Source: Acidithiobacillus ferridurans
GTDB lineage: Bacteria > Pseudomonadota > Gammaproteobacteria > Acidithiobacillales > Acidithiobacillaceae
Direction: 5' to 3'
Assembly: GCF_003966655.1 (NCBI RefSeq)
Contig: NZ_AP018795.1
Coordinates: 1,330,001 to 1,394,000, forward strand
DNA length: 64,000 nt
Shown here: positions 45,856 to 53,604 of the stretch, one piece after another
How positions within the stretch are numbered: position 1 is the stretch's first letter
Layout of the letters: each line of letters opens with the position of its first letter
Notes under the pieces: generated by a model
Seen by the model: only the letters and a program-made list of their open reading frames with translations
The model's database searches: none
What the model was told of the DNA's origin: nothing
Made by a program: the position numbers and the translations under genes

Positions 45856-46430
45856 TGACCATAAGATCTATGGACAATAGTGCGGATATCACCGCCACAC
45901 CGGTTTCTAACATTATGGTTGTGGATGATGACGTAACGTTTTGCCGGGTACTGTCAAATGCGTTTTCCAGGCGTGGTTTTGAAGTATGCACTGTGCATGA
46001 TAGCGCCGATATAATCGCGGTCGCGGAACTTTACATGCCGGACGCCGTAGTTCTGGATCTGCGAATGCCGGGGGTTTCCGGTTTGGAAATGATAAGTCCC
46101 CTACGGAACATCAACCCGGACATCAGAATCCTCGTGCTCACCGGTTACGCCAGCATAGCAACGGCGATCGAGGCCATAAAGCTCGGGGCGGTATATTATC
46201 TGACAAAACCAGCAGATGCAGATGAGATTATCGCCAGGCTATATGAGAAGGATGGCAACCCTGCGGCTCCGGTCAAAAACGAGTTGTTATCAGCGCGCAG
46301 AGTTGAATGGGAGCATATCAGCAAGGTACTGATGGAGTGTAATGGCAACATATCGGCTGCCGCTCGCCGCCTGGGAATGCACCGAAGATCTTTACAACGC
46401 AAGATGAACAAGCACCCCGTACGCCACTGA
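45855..46430 (+). CDS. regA: Redox response regulator RegA
   Basis: 191 residues. Receiver with Asp68 (VVLDLRMPG), acidic pocket VVDDD and Lys in YLTKPADADEI. The C-terminal Fis-like helix-turn-helix GNISAAARRLGMHRRSLQRKMNK is nearly the RegA/PrrA signature. Starts on the last base of regB. Likely binds promoters of the rus and petI operons (inference from published work on the genus). Confidence 0.92.
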   Translation: MTIRSMDNSADITATPVSNIMVVDDDVTFCRVLSNAFSRRGFEVCTVHDSADIIAVAELYMPDAVVLDLRMPGVSGLEMISPLRNINPDIRILVLTGYASIATAIEAIKLGAVYYLTKPADADEIIARLYEKDGNPAAPVKNELLSARRVEWEHISKVLMECNGNISAAARRLGMHRRSLQRKMNKHPVRH

Positions 46431-46488
46431 CTATTGAATGTGCCTATAATTATTGGGCACGTCAGTGAGGACGGTTAACCGCCGGATG

Positions 46489-47130
46489 TCACAGTTTTCT
46501 ACGGACGACCTGATCCGCCCGATCGGCAGACGGCATTATATATGGGTTCTCTCGTATCCAGATGCTCGCTATCCATTTTTCTCCATCGGTAACCGGCAAA
46601 CCTGCATGTAGGGACTCCCGCAACTGTCGGTTCTGCGCGTCTGTATTCCTGAATAGGATACCGAACCCCGCGTTGGGCACGATATTCGCCATGAGGTGCG
46701 GGAATTGTGTCCAGCCACCATATTCCACATCATTCAGGTACAGCAGTACCGTTAACACCCTGTTGCCACCATTCTTCAATTGGGGAGATCCGTCCGAAAA
46801 GGCATCGTAGTGTATGTCATACTTTCCGCCACGGGTATAATGCAGAATCTGCAGCGGTTCCTGATGTTCCTGCGCGACCCCGGAAAACAGTTCGATACGC
46901 CGCCGTATCTCCGGAATGATTGGATGCGCATCAGCCGATGGCGCCACTACCGTACTGCAGCGCCCAGAGGTCTCATATGCAGCCTCGGAAGCACCATTCA
47001 CCACCATCGAAGGTTTCGCGTCAGACATGCTGCCAATCGCTATCAATTCGGCACATTCGTCAAGGCTCAAAAGCCCCTTGAAGTGCACCAGTCCTATGGT
47101 GTCGTTCACAGAAAGTATTTTTACTTCCAT
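46489..47130 (-). CDS. 2OG-Fe(II) oxygenase, prolyl 4-hydroxylase-like
   Basis: 213 residues with the double-stranded beta-helix metal site: His107-x-Asp109 (IHYDAF), distal His175 (ESLHAGLPV) and the 2-oxoglutarate-binding Lys185 (GEKWIASIW). LTVLLYLNDVEYGGWTQFP is the typical P4H core. ATG 47130 has GGAG 8 bases upstream. Convergent with regA. Substrate unknown; no collagen-like protein is visible nearby. Confidence 0.82.
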   Translation of the reverse strand: MEVKILSVNDTIGLVHFKGLLSLDECAELIAIGSMSDAKPSMVVNGASEAAYETSGRCSTVVAPSADAHPIIPEIRRRIELFSGVAQEHQEPLQILHYTRGGKYDIHYDAFSDGSPQLKNGGNRVLTVLLYLNDVEYGGWTQFPHLMANIVPNAGFGILFRNTDAQNRQLRESLHAGLPVTDGEKWIASIWIRENPYIMPSADRADQVVRRKL

Positions 47131-47345
47131 GCCATATCTCCAACAGATGCGGGGCAACATTGGCAGCAGCAGCCATAGTTTGGATTATTTCCATAACAGT
47201 GACGCCCATTTCCACGCATCCCGGTGTCGCCAGGACGGCGGGCGTCAAGACGAATGTAAACCAGAACTAACGCATACCCCGTGCCTACACGTCATGCCCA
47301 CGGACCAGCGATATCCTCCGGCAACCGAGATAAGGCATCGTATTT

Positions 47346-47873
47346 TCAGTGCATGGGACCCATCTGCATGTGGATCATCGCCTCATACTTGCCATCTGTT
47401 TTTATCACTCCCTTGGGAACACTGACTCTATAGTATTCGTTACCTATAGAGGCGCGAATGCTATCGTATCCTGATCTTATTTGCGGCCACTCCTTGGCTA
47501 GGTTCATAGGTGTTGGTGACCATGTAAATGCGATGTACCCATCTATTATATCTCTTGCCGCGTTCATGATGGATTGCGACTTTTTGGCGTCCGTGGAATC
47601 GGTCGGCCTTTTGCATTGCGACAGATTCTTTTTTGCGTAAAGTGCATACAGCCAACTGGTCTCATCAAAAGATGCCCCCGGATTTTTATTTTTAAAAAAA
47701 CTTACATCCGTGGCCATATGTCCAGATGCAAACACTGCATCGTGATAAACTGCCAGGGTCGGGGGCAATACACAATCATAAAATGCTTCCATCGGGGTTG
47801 CCGGTGCACCCCGTGCCGCCACCGGTGCGGCCAGTGCTAGTCCTATCGTTATCAATCGTAAAATCTTTGTCAT
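47346..47873 (-). CDS. Periplasmic protein of unknown function
   Basis: 175 residues with a signal peptide (MTKILRLITIGLALAAPVAARG). The mature part has two Cys (VLPPTLAVYHD region Cys and LSQCKRP) that could form a disulfide, and several aromatic helices. TAGGAG lies upstream of the ATG. No family recognised. It lies between the P4H-like gene and the Rrf2 gene on the same strand. Confidence 0.65.
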   Translation of the reverse strand: MTKILRLITIGLALAAPVAARGAPATPMEAFYDCVLPPTLAVYHDAVFASGHMATDVSFFKNKNPGASFDETSWLYALYAKKNLSQCKRPTDSTDAKKSQSIMNAARDIIDGYIAFTWSPTPMNLAKEWPQIRSGYDSIRASIGNEYYRVSVPKGVIKTDGKYEAMIHMQMGPMH

Positions 47874-47932
47874 AATGAACTCCTATCAGTGGATGCTTTC
47901 TCCACCATGATTTCATGGGTACCTGCGTTGCT

Positions 47933-48430
47933 CTAGGTAACAGAAAAGCGGGCCGCCAAAGAACGGAATCCGGCGCACCCATCTGGACCTAGCACTGCAC
48001 GGCAGCTGTCACCGCCATCAACCCAAAACATTGCCCGTGATATCGCGCCAACAGTTTGCCCCCTGAGAAAGCCTATTTCACGGTTTTTTATAGCCTCCCA
48101 TTGTGGATGCAGAGGACAAGGCGTAGTATTCGTATCGCAGTCATGGCCTAGTATGCAACGTATCTCCAGCGGGCGCCCTTCGGTAATCTCAATAACGTCA
48201 ATAATATTTAAGGACTCGGCACCAGGGCGCAACATATAGCCACCGCCCTTTCCTTTTACGGAGTACAGGATTCCGCGCTTGGCCAACCAGCGCAGTACTT
48301 TGGTAACGCATGGCGCGGAGCCTCCTATATAGTCAGAAATATCCCGGCTCAGCACCGGCCTTCCCGATGGCTGGGCGGCCAGATAAATCAGACTCCGCAG
48401 GGCATATTCGCTAGTCTTGCTCAACATCAT
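47933..48430 (-). CDS. ctaR: Rrf2-family regulator CtaR
   Basis: 165 residues. The winged-helix N-terminus LSKTSEYALRSLIYLA is diagnostic of Rrf2/IscR, and three Cys in CILGHDCDTNTTPCPLH correspond to the Fe-S-binding loop of IscR-like sensors. ATG 48430 is used; GTG 48439 is the alternative start. Last gene of ctaABTR downstream of rus, an order reported for A. ferrooxidans. It may sense iron or redox state (inference). Confidence 0.85.
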   Translation of the reverse strand: MMLSKTSEYALRSLIYLAAQPSGRPVLSRDISDYIGGSAPCVTKVLRWLAKRGILYSVKGKGGGYMLRPGAESLNIIDVIEITEGRPLEIRCILGHDCDTNTTPCPLHPQWEAIKNREIGFLRGQTVGAISRAMFWVDGGDSCRAVLGPDGCAGFRSLAARFSVT

Positions 48431-48444
48431 CTGGCGCACTCATT

Positions 48445-49671
48445 TTATAATTTTTGCGAATAATCCGGTTCCAGCAATAGTGCCACGCGTTTTCCGTTCC
48501 AGCTTTGCAAGGCGAGGAGCAATCCGACGGCGGCAAGGAGATAAAAAACACCCTGCTCGCCGGCCATGCCCAGCCCCCAGCCACCAACCACACCGCCTGC
48601 GAATATCCCCAGAAACTGCATCAGCGAGTACACACCACTGGCCGCCCCCCGCTGTGCCTGGGTAGTGCTGCGGCTCATCATCGAGGGCAGAATCGCCGAG
48701 GCCACGTTGTAACCCGTGAAGAAAATCACCGCTCCCACCGCCACCGGCCAGAAGTGACCCGCGAGCAAACCCATGCACAGCGCCCCCGCAGCGATGGCAA
48801 GACCACTGAAGACCAGCATCTGTCCGTGCTGTTTGTGCCTTTCGGCGTGGATCACCGGGTAGAGCATGCCCGCCACCGAGAGCAGCATCACCGGCAGATA
48901 CACTTCCCAGACGGCACTGCCCGGAATGTGCATGGCCTTGACCAGTTCCGGGGAGAGCACCACGAAACTGGCCCCCAGCACCATCTGCAGGATGAAGATG
49001 CCGACACTGGCGGTCAGAACCGGGGGGTATCGGAATATCCTCAGGGCGTCACGCCAGGTCCCCATGCGTTGCTGTAGATTGTGGGGGATGGGGGGAATCC
49101 CTTTCCACAGCGGTAACAGTGCGAGGACACCGAGTGCGGCGGCCACCAGAAATACCCCGGTCAGCCCGGAGAGACCGTAAAAGACGGGTCCCAGCGCCAT
49201 CCCCAGCACATAGGCGATGGCAATGCTGCCGCCGATGGCGGCCATGGCCTTGGTGCGGTGCTGTTCCCCAGTGAGATCCCCGGCGGTGGCCAGCAGCACC
49301 GAGGAGACGGCGCCCGCACCCTGCAGCAGACGGGCGAGAATGATGCCCCAGATGTTATGGCTGACCGCCCCTAGCAGGGAGCCCAGGACGAAGATCAGCA
49401 GACCAAAGACCAGTACCCGCTTGCGCCCGAAACGGTCGGAGGCCACCCCGAAGGGAAACTGCAGGGCGGCCTGGGCCAGTCCGTAAATACCAATGGCCAG
49501 GCCCAATAGCACCGGGGTGCTGCCACGAAGCTGGTCGTTGTCCAGGGCCAGTACCGGCATGAGCATGAACAGACCGAGCATGCGCGCGACATAGATGAAG
49601 CTCAGTCCCGCTACCGCCCGCTTTTCAAACGGGCTCATGGGCGGGCCTTTGGCGGCCTCAGAAGAAGCCAT
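48445..49671 (-). CDS. ctaT: Major facilitator superfamily transporter CtaT
   Basis: 408 residues, 12 predicted helices. MFS loop 2-3 signature GVASDRFGRKRVLVFG is clear. Starts within the end of ctaB (14-base overlap), so it is co-translated with haem A genes. Substrate unknown. Name follows the reported A. ferrooxidans gene order. Confidence 0.85.
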   Translation of the reverse strand: MASSEAAKGPPMSPFEKRAVAGLSFIYVARMLGLFMLMPVLALDNDQLRGSTPVLLGLAIGIYGLAQAALQFPFGVASDRFGRKRVLVFGLLIFVLGSLLGAVSHNIWGIILARLLQGAGAVSSVLLATAGDLTGEQHRTKAMAAIGGSIAIAYVLGMALGPVFYGLSGLTGVFLVAAALGVLALLPLWKGIPPIPHNLQQRMGTWRDALRIFRYPPVLTASVGIFILQMVLGASFVVLSPELVKAMHIPGSAVWEVYLPVMLLSVAGMLYPVIHAERHKQHGQMLVFSGLAIAAGALCMGLLAGHFWPVAVGAVIFFTGYNVASAILPSMMSRSTTQAQRGAASGVYSLMQFLGIFAGGVVGGWGLGMAGEQGVFYLLAAVGLLLALQSWNGKRVALLLEPDYSQKL

Positions 49672-50602
49672 AGCCCATCACCAGTTTGCCCAGGATCAGG
49701 GCGGTAAAGAGTAAAAACAGGTAGGAGATGGAGTAGGCGAACATCCGCCGCGCGTAGCGGTTCATCTCCGGGCCTTCGGGCAGGCCTTTGAGACGCAGGG
49801 CCATGCCCACGAACCATGCGCCGGAGAGCCCGGCGATGGCACCATATAACCAGTCGCCGGTGAGTAGCGCTGGCACCATGCTGACGATCCAGGTGAGCAG
49901 GGCGTAGTTCCGCACTTCCCGGCGCGTGCGATCGACGCCATGGGTCACCGGCAGCATGGGAATGCAGGCCTTGGCGTAGTCTTCCCGACAACAGATGGCC
50001 AGCGGCCAGAAGTGCGCCGGGGTCCAGACGAATACCAGCAGGACCAGCACCAGCGGCAGCGCGGCGAGACTGCCGGTGATGGCGGTCCAGCCGATCAGTG
50101 GCGGCAGGGCTCCGGCAAGACCGCCCCAGACGATGTTCCAGGGCGTGCTGGGTTTGAGGTAGAGGGTGTAGACGACACCGTAGCCGACGGTGCCTACCAG
50201 GGTCAGTACCAGGGTCAGCGGGTTGGTGCCCCAGGCCAGTACGGCAATGGCGGCGCACATCAGTGTCATGGCATAGGCAATGGCACCACCACGGCTGATG
50301 CGCCCTTCGGCCAGCGGCCGGTGGAGGGTGCGTCGCATGTGCTGGTCAAGGCCGGGTTCGACAATCTGGTTGAGTACCCCTCCGGCACCTCCGGCCAGCG
50401 CAATACCCGCCAAACCCGCCAGCCCCGACTCCCAGTGCAACCCGGCGTCGGGGGCGAGGATCTCGCCCACTGCGGCGGTAAATACCAGCAGCGATACCAC
50501 CCGCGCCTTGGCCAACACCCAGAGATCGCGAACAAAAGACGGCCGAACCCGGGGACCAGAAAGACCGCCAATGCCGCCGCTATGTACTCCTTCTTTTAAC
50601 AT
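49658..50602 (-). CDS. ctaB: Protohaem IX farnesyltransferase (haem O synthase)
   Basis: 314 residues, UbiA-family prenyltransferase with multiple helices. The polyprenyl-binding motif NQIVEPGLDQHMRRT (NxxxDxxxD-like) is present, and TPAHFWPLAICCREDYAKA carries the second conserved site. ATG 50602 with GAGGT upstream; longer open frame upstream lies inside ctaA and is rejected. Makes haem O, then converted to haem A by CtaA for the aa3 oxidase. Confidence 0.92.
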   Translation of the reverse strand: MLKEGVHSGGIGGLSGPRVRPSFVRDLWVLAKARVVSLLVFTAAVGEILAPDAGLHWESGLAGLAGIALAGGAGGVLNQIVEPGLDQHMRRTLHRPLAEGRISRGGAIAYAMTLMCAAIAVLAWGTNPLTLVLTLVGTVGYGVVYTLYLKPSTPWNIVWGGLAGALPPLIGWTAITGSLAALPLVLVLLVFVWTPAHFWPLAICCREDYAKACIPMLPVTHGVDRTRREVRNYALLTWIVSMVPALLTGDWLYGAIAGLSGAWFVGMALRLKGLPEGPEMNRYARRMFAYSISYLFLLFTALILGKLVMGYGFF

Positions 50603-50616
50603 GACGTAGGACCTCG

Positions 50617-51570
50617 TTAACGCCACTGCAGGACAATGGCGAGAGACATGAGCAGGACCATGGACTGGTGAAAGACCACCATGACGCCAGGATCCCGGGG
50701 TTTGAGATTCACCGCATGAAACAATAAAAACCCAACCGCAACCTGGGTTACCGCCAGATAAAAAGCGACAGGATAGGCAGGCATCATCCAGCCAAGCGTG
50801 GCGACCAGCAGCAAGGCCGCACTGACATGGGCAGCGATGGTCCACTGTGAGGCCTTCTGAGGTTTGACGAAGGGGTCGATGGGAGTGCCGAAGCCGCGCT
50901 GACCGGTGGTCATACCCCCGAGAAATACGGCGAGGAGCAGGGCATGCAGAGCGCCTACGGCACGGAGGTAGCTCCAGAAGTCGAGCCCCGGATAGACCAG
51001 ACCGGTCAGGTAAACGAGGAAGACCCCATAGGCGAGCAGGCCGTGAGTGCCGTGAACGAACGCCGGGGCCCTGCCGGCGAGGACATACAGAGTGCCCATA
51101 CCGAACAGGGCGGTAACTACGATCAGGGACAACCCGCTGATCGTAGTGATACTTGGCGACAGTATCACCAGCGCAAGGGCCACCAGGCCGACCAGGGTCG
51201 CTACCAGGCGATGTGCCGCCTCAGGATCACCGCGCACCATCAGTACCGCGATGTTGCGCGTGTAAGGCCAGCGGGTCCCCAAGGACAGACCGTAGCCGAA
51301 ACCCTCGACGATACTGCCGAGCAAGATCAGGGCGACGGCAAAACCCACCTCGCTGGCTTTGAGGCCGTTGACGACATCCGCTATAAAACCCTGGTGGCTG
51401 TTCATGCCGCGCCACAACCCGGCCAGCACCGCCGCCAGCAGCATCCCGGTAATCAGCCTGCCAATCACCCGCACTACCGGCGTCATCTCCCCTTCCACGG
51501 CGTGGGGAATGCCGTTCGTACCCTGGTATGTAACCCCGTCCGATACCTCATGATGAATATTGTGCTGCAT
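50617..51570 (-). CDS. ctaA: Haem A synthase
   Basis: 317 residues, eight helices of the CtaA/Cox15 family, with conserved His residues such as in AHRLVATLVGLVAL, VHGTHGLLAYG, ALHALLLAVFLGG and LFHAVNLKPRD. ATG 51570 has AAGGTGGT six bases upstream. Oxidises haem O to haem A for the aa3 oxidase encoded upstream. ctaB follows 14 bases later. Confidence 0.88.
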   Translation of the reverse strand: MQHNIHHEVSDGVTYQGTNGIPHAVEGEMTPVVRVIGRLITGMLLAAVLAGLWRGMNSHQGFIADVVNGLKASEVGFAVALILLGSIVEGFGYGLSLGTRWPYTRNIAVLMVRGDPEAAHRLVATLVGLVALALVILSPSITTISGLSLIVVTALFGMGTLYVLAGRAPAFVHGTHGLLAYGVFLVYLTGLVYPGLDFWSYLRAVGALHALLLAVFLGGMTTGQRGFGTPIDPFVKPQKASQWTIAAHVSAALLLVATLGWMMPAYPVAFYLAVTQVAVGFLLFHAVNLKPRDPGVMVVFHQSMVLLMSLAIVLQWR

Positions 51571-51779
51571 ATTTACCACCTTAAATGAAGAAACGTCAGG
51601 ATATCTGAGTTTGGGACTTTATCTGAATGAATTAATATATGTACCGAGGCACGCGTGTTTTCGTGGTCCATAGCTTAATAAACTAGATCAATCATCATAT
51701 GTTGCATGCAAACATACTCATAACATCATACAAAGCATAACGCAATACATGAAATTCGTATTTTATAATAAATACCAAT

Positions 51780-51810
51780 GGCCAGGGCAAGATAACCATT
51801 TGCCCTGGCC
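51780..51810 (-). terminator. Terminator-like hairpin after rus
   Basis: Perfect 11-bp inverted repeat GGCCAGGGCAA (51780-51790) / TTGCCCTGGCC (51800-51810) with a 9-base loop, 53 bases after the rus stop. No long T-run follows, but the flanking DNA is AT-rich. Could act as terminator or RNA stabiliser between rus and ctaA. Confidence 0.7.
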
Positions 51811-51863
51811 ACCAGGACCTACACTAGCAAAGCACAGCTGCCCAGACAACAACCATCCAGGAC

Positions 51864-52427
51864 TTACTTGACAATGATTTTACCAAACATACCGGTGGCG
51901 GCATGCCCCGGTATCTGACATACGTAGTAGTAAGTACCCGCCGTCGGATGCCAGGTGAAATCCGTATATCCGAACTTGCCGTCTTTTGGGACCGGGCTAA
52001 ATCCAGTTCCTGCGACAATGGGGTCAATCACCGGCATAACCGCATAAGGCGGTCCTTTTTTAGTGATGTCAAAACTATGACCAAATCCCTTGTTGGTGTT
52101 AATGAAGGTCACGTCTACGGTTGCCCCTGCGGGAATCTCCAAGGTCGGGTTCTTTTTGTCATGAACTTCAAAGCTCGGGAACGGAAATCCCGGGAGCACG
52201 GCCGCCGCGACCACATGTACAGTCTTGCCGCTGTAGGTAACTGTATCGCCACTGACTTTCCCGGTATCTTTCTCCAGCATGGCCTTAACTTGGGGAAGCG
52301 TCGCCTCTTTCCATGTGGAATCCAGCGTGCCGGCCATCGCGGTACCCATGCCGACCGTTGCCGCCAGAGCCGCAGCCGCACCAACAGTCACATACCAGTT
52401 CTTTTTCATCGTGTTCTGTGTATACAT
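51864..52427 (-). CDS. rus: Rusticyanin
   Basis: Type I blue-copper protein carrying electrons from Cyc2 to Cyc1 and bc1 in the acidic periplasm. 187-residue precursor with a 32-residue signal peptide (ending TAMA), mature part GTLDSTWKEATLPQVKA. Copper ligands, in mature numbering, are His85 (GFGHSFD), Cys138 and His143 (YVCQIPGH) and Met148 (TGMFG). Matches the published A. ferrooxidans sequence closely as far as I recall it. Last gene of the operon. Confidence 0.97.
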   Translation of the reverse strand: MYTQNTMKKNWYVTVGAAAALAATVGMGTAMAGTLDSTWKEATLPQVKAMLEKDTGKVSGDTVTYSGKTVHVVAAAVLPGFPFPSFEVHDKKNPTLEIPAGATVDVTFINTNKGFGHSFDITKKGPPYAVMPVIDPIVAGTGFSPVPKDGKFGYTDFTWHPTAGTYYYVCQIPGHAATGMFGKIIVK

Positions 52428-52556
52428 AAGTTATCCCTTCTCCTTAACGTTTAACCTGAGTAGAACCAGCCGCCCTACAAAACCATCACCGGGCCCTCTG
52501 GCATTTTAATATGCTACTACATGGTATTCATCGCCCTATCCAGCCGGGGAATTGTC

Positions 52557-52697
52557 TCAAAACAGCACTCTAAGGGTAACATAATAGCCACCCAGAGCAA
52601 TAATAGCCCACAATAATCCTATGATCAACACGATGTTTCCATCCCATGCGCCATCATCGCGATCATCGTGAGAAATTAAACAGCCTTCCTTGTTCAT
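52557..52697 (-). CDS. 46-residue membrane protein in rus operon
   Basis: Minus-strand ATG at 52697 with AAAGGAGGT 6 bases upstream opens a 46-codon frame ending at TGA 52557-52559. It encodes a charged N-terminus (MNKEGCLISHDDRDDGAWDG) and one membrane helix (NIVLIIGLLWAIIALGGYYVTL). It lies between coxD and rus on the same strand, separated by 99 and 129 bases. Likely a small oxidase-associated subunit or assembly factor (inference). Too short for most gene callers. Confidence 0.72.
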   Translation of the reverse strand: MNKEGCLISHDDRDDGAWDGNIVLIIGLLWAIIALGGYYVTLRVLF

Positions 52698-52796
52698 GAT
52701 TTACCTCCTTTGAAGCATGGATAACGACGTCGCAACAGTAAAACGCAAAACAACTCCGGATGGCCGCCCGGTACTCGCACGACCATCCGTGGAACA

Positions 52797-52991
52797 TCAT
52801 GCGTTTCCAGATGCGCCGTCTTCTCCCTTTTTTAGAATACGCAGCCGATCTTCCTTGCTTGCCTCCTTTAATACCCACCAAAAGTATGCACTCAGAAACA
52901 CCACAGGAAACCCAATGTACCCCGTCAGCCAGAAAAACGTCGGATCATCAGCTCCAGACGGGATAACGAACGATAAATGTGACATATCCAT
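52797..52991 (-). CDS. coxD: Cytochrome c oxidase subunit IV (CoxD)
   Basis: 64 residues with one or two hydrophobic stretches (PTFFWLTGYIGFPVVFLSAYFWWVL) and a basic C-terminal tail. Position after coxC matches coxD of the reported coxBACD order. Minor subunit of the aa3 oxidase. Confidence 0.85.
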   Translation of the reverse strand: MDMSHLSFVIPSGADDPTFFWLTGYIGFPVVFLSAYFWWVLKEASKEDRLRILKKGEDGASGNA

Positions 52992-53031
52992 TATCTAACC
53001 CTCACTCCATTAGAGAATCTTCTAAACTGCA

Positions 53032-53586
53032 TTACGCAATATAGAAAACAATAAAAAATGCAACCCATAGAACAATCACACCGCCCCAGAAGGTTAACAC
53101 GTTATACGACACCCATCGCTCGCGTTTCGCGCGCTCTGGAGTGCGAGTGATTTTCATGATACTCGCCAGCAGCGCCAGGATGGCCGCCACGAAATGTACC
53201 AGAAACCACAAGCTGGTGATGTCATAAATCCCGCCATAACCACTACCGATGGTTAAGGTAGTCCAGTTGTAGACGATTCCACCCGCCATCACCAACGAGA
53301 CCACCATCAGGGTTGCCAGACTGCTCACGATACCGGCATCATCGCCCTGATCCAGTTTTTTGCGGGCCGTCATCACCGGCACCAGGCTGACGAGCATCAG
53401 AACAGTCAGCGCAACACCCACGCCCATGCTCAATGTAGCGGGCACCGCAGTGCCCCCCCACAGAAAACGCGCGAGGTCCCACATCGCAAAAATGATGGCT
53501 GCAAAAAGCATCAGGAAAAAGAACGCACCCCTTTTTGCACGCTCCGAGGCCGGATCCATTAGCTTGGCATAACTGTTGTCTGTCAT
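53032..53586 (-). CDS. coxC: Cytochrome c oxidase subunit III (CoxC)
   Basis: 184 residues with five hydrophobic helices (FFFLMLFAAIIFAMWDL, LSMGVGVALTVLMLVSLV, LATLMVVSLVMAGGIVYNW, LWFLVHFVAAILALLASI, VLTFWGGVIVLWVAFFIVFYIA), the reduced form of subunit III. AAGGAG precedes the ATG. Downstream of coxA by 18 bases. Assists proton uptake and stability of subunit I. Confidence 0.88.
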   Translation of the reverse strand: MTDNSYAKLMDPASERAKRGAFFFLMLFAAIIFAMWDLARFLWGGTAVPATLSMGVGVALTVLMLVSLVPVMTARKKLDQGDDAGIVSSLATLMVVSLVMAGGIVYNWTTLTIGSGYGGIYDITSLWFLVHFVAAILALLASIMKITRTPERAKRERWVSYNVLTFWGGVIVLWVAFFIVFYIA

Positions 53587-53604
53587 GGTTCAACTCCTTC
53601 TAAT

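Noticed and set aside
46427-46466. Compound hairpin CTGAC...GTGCC...GGCAC-GTCAG between convergent regA and the oxygenase gene
   Set aside because: Short arms and no T-run on either strand; not called as a terminator.
50603-50845. N-terminal extension of ctaB by 81 residues
   Set aside because: Lies inside ctaA in another frame; the ATG at 50602 with GAGGT gives the normal CtaB length.
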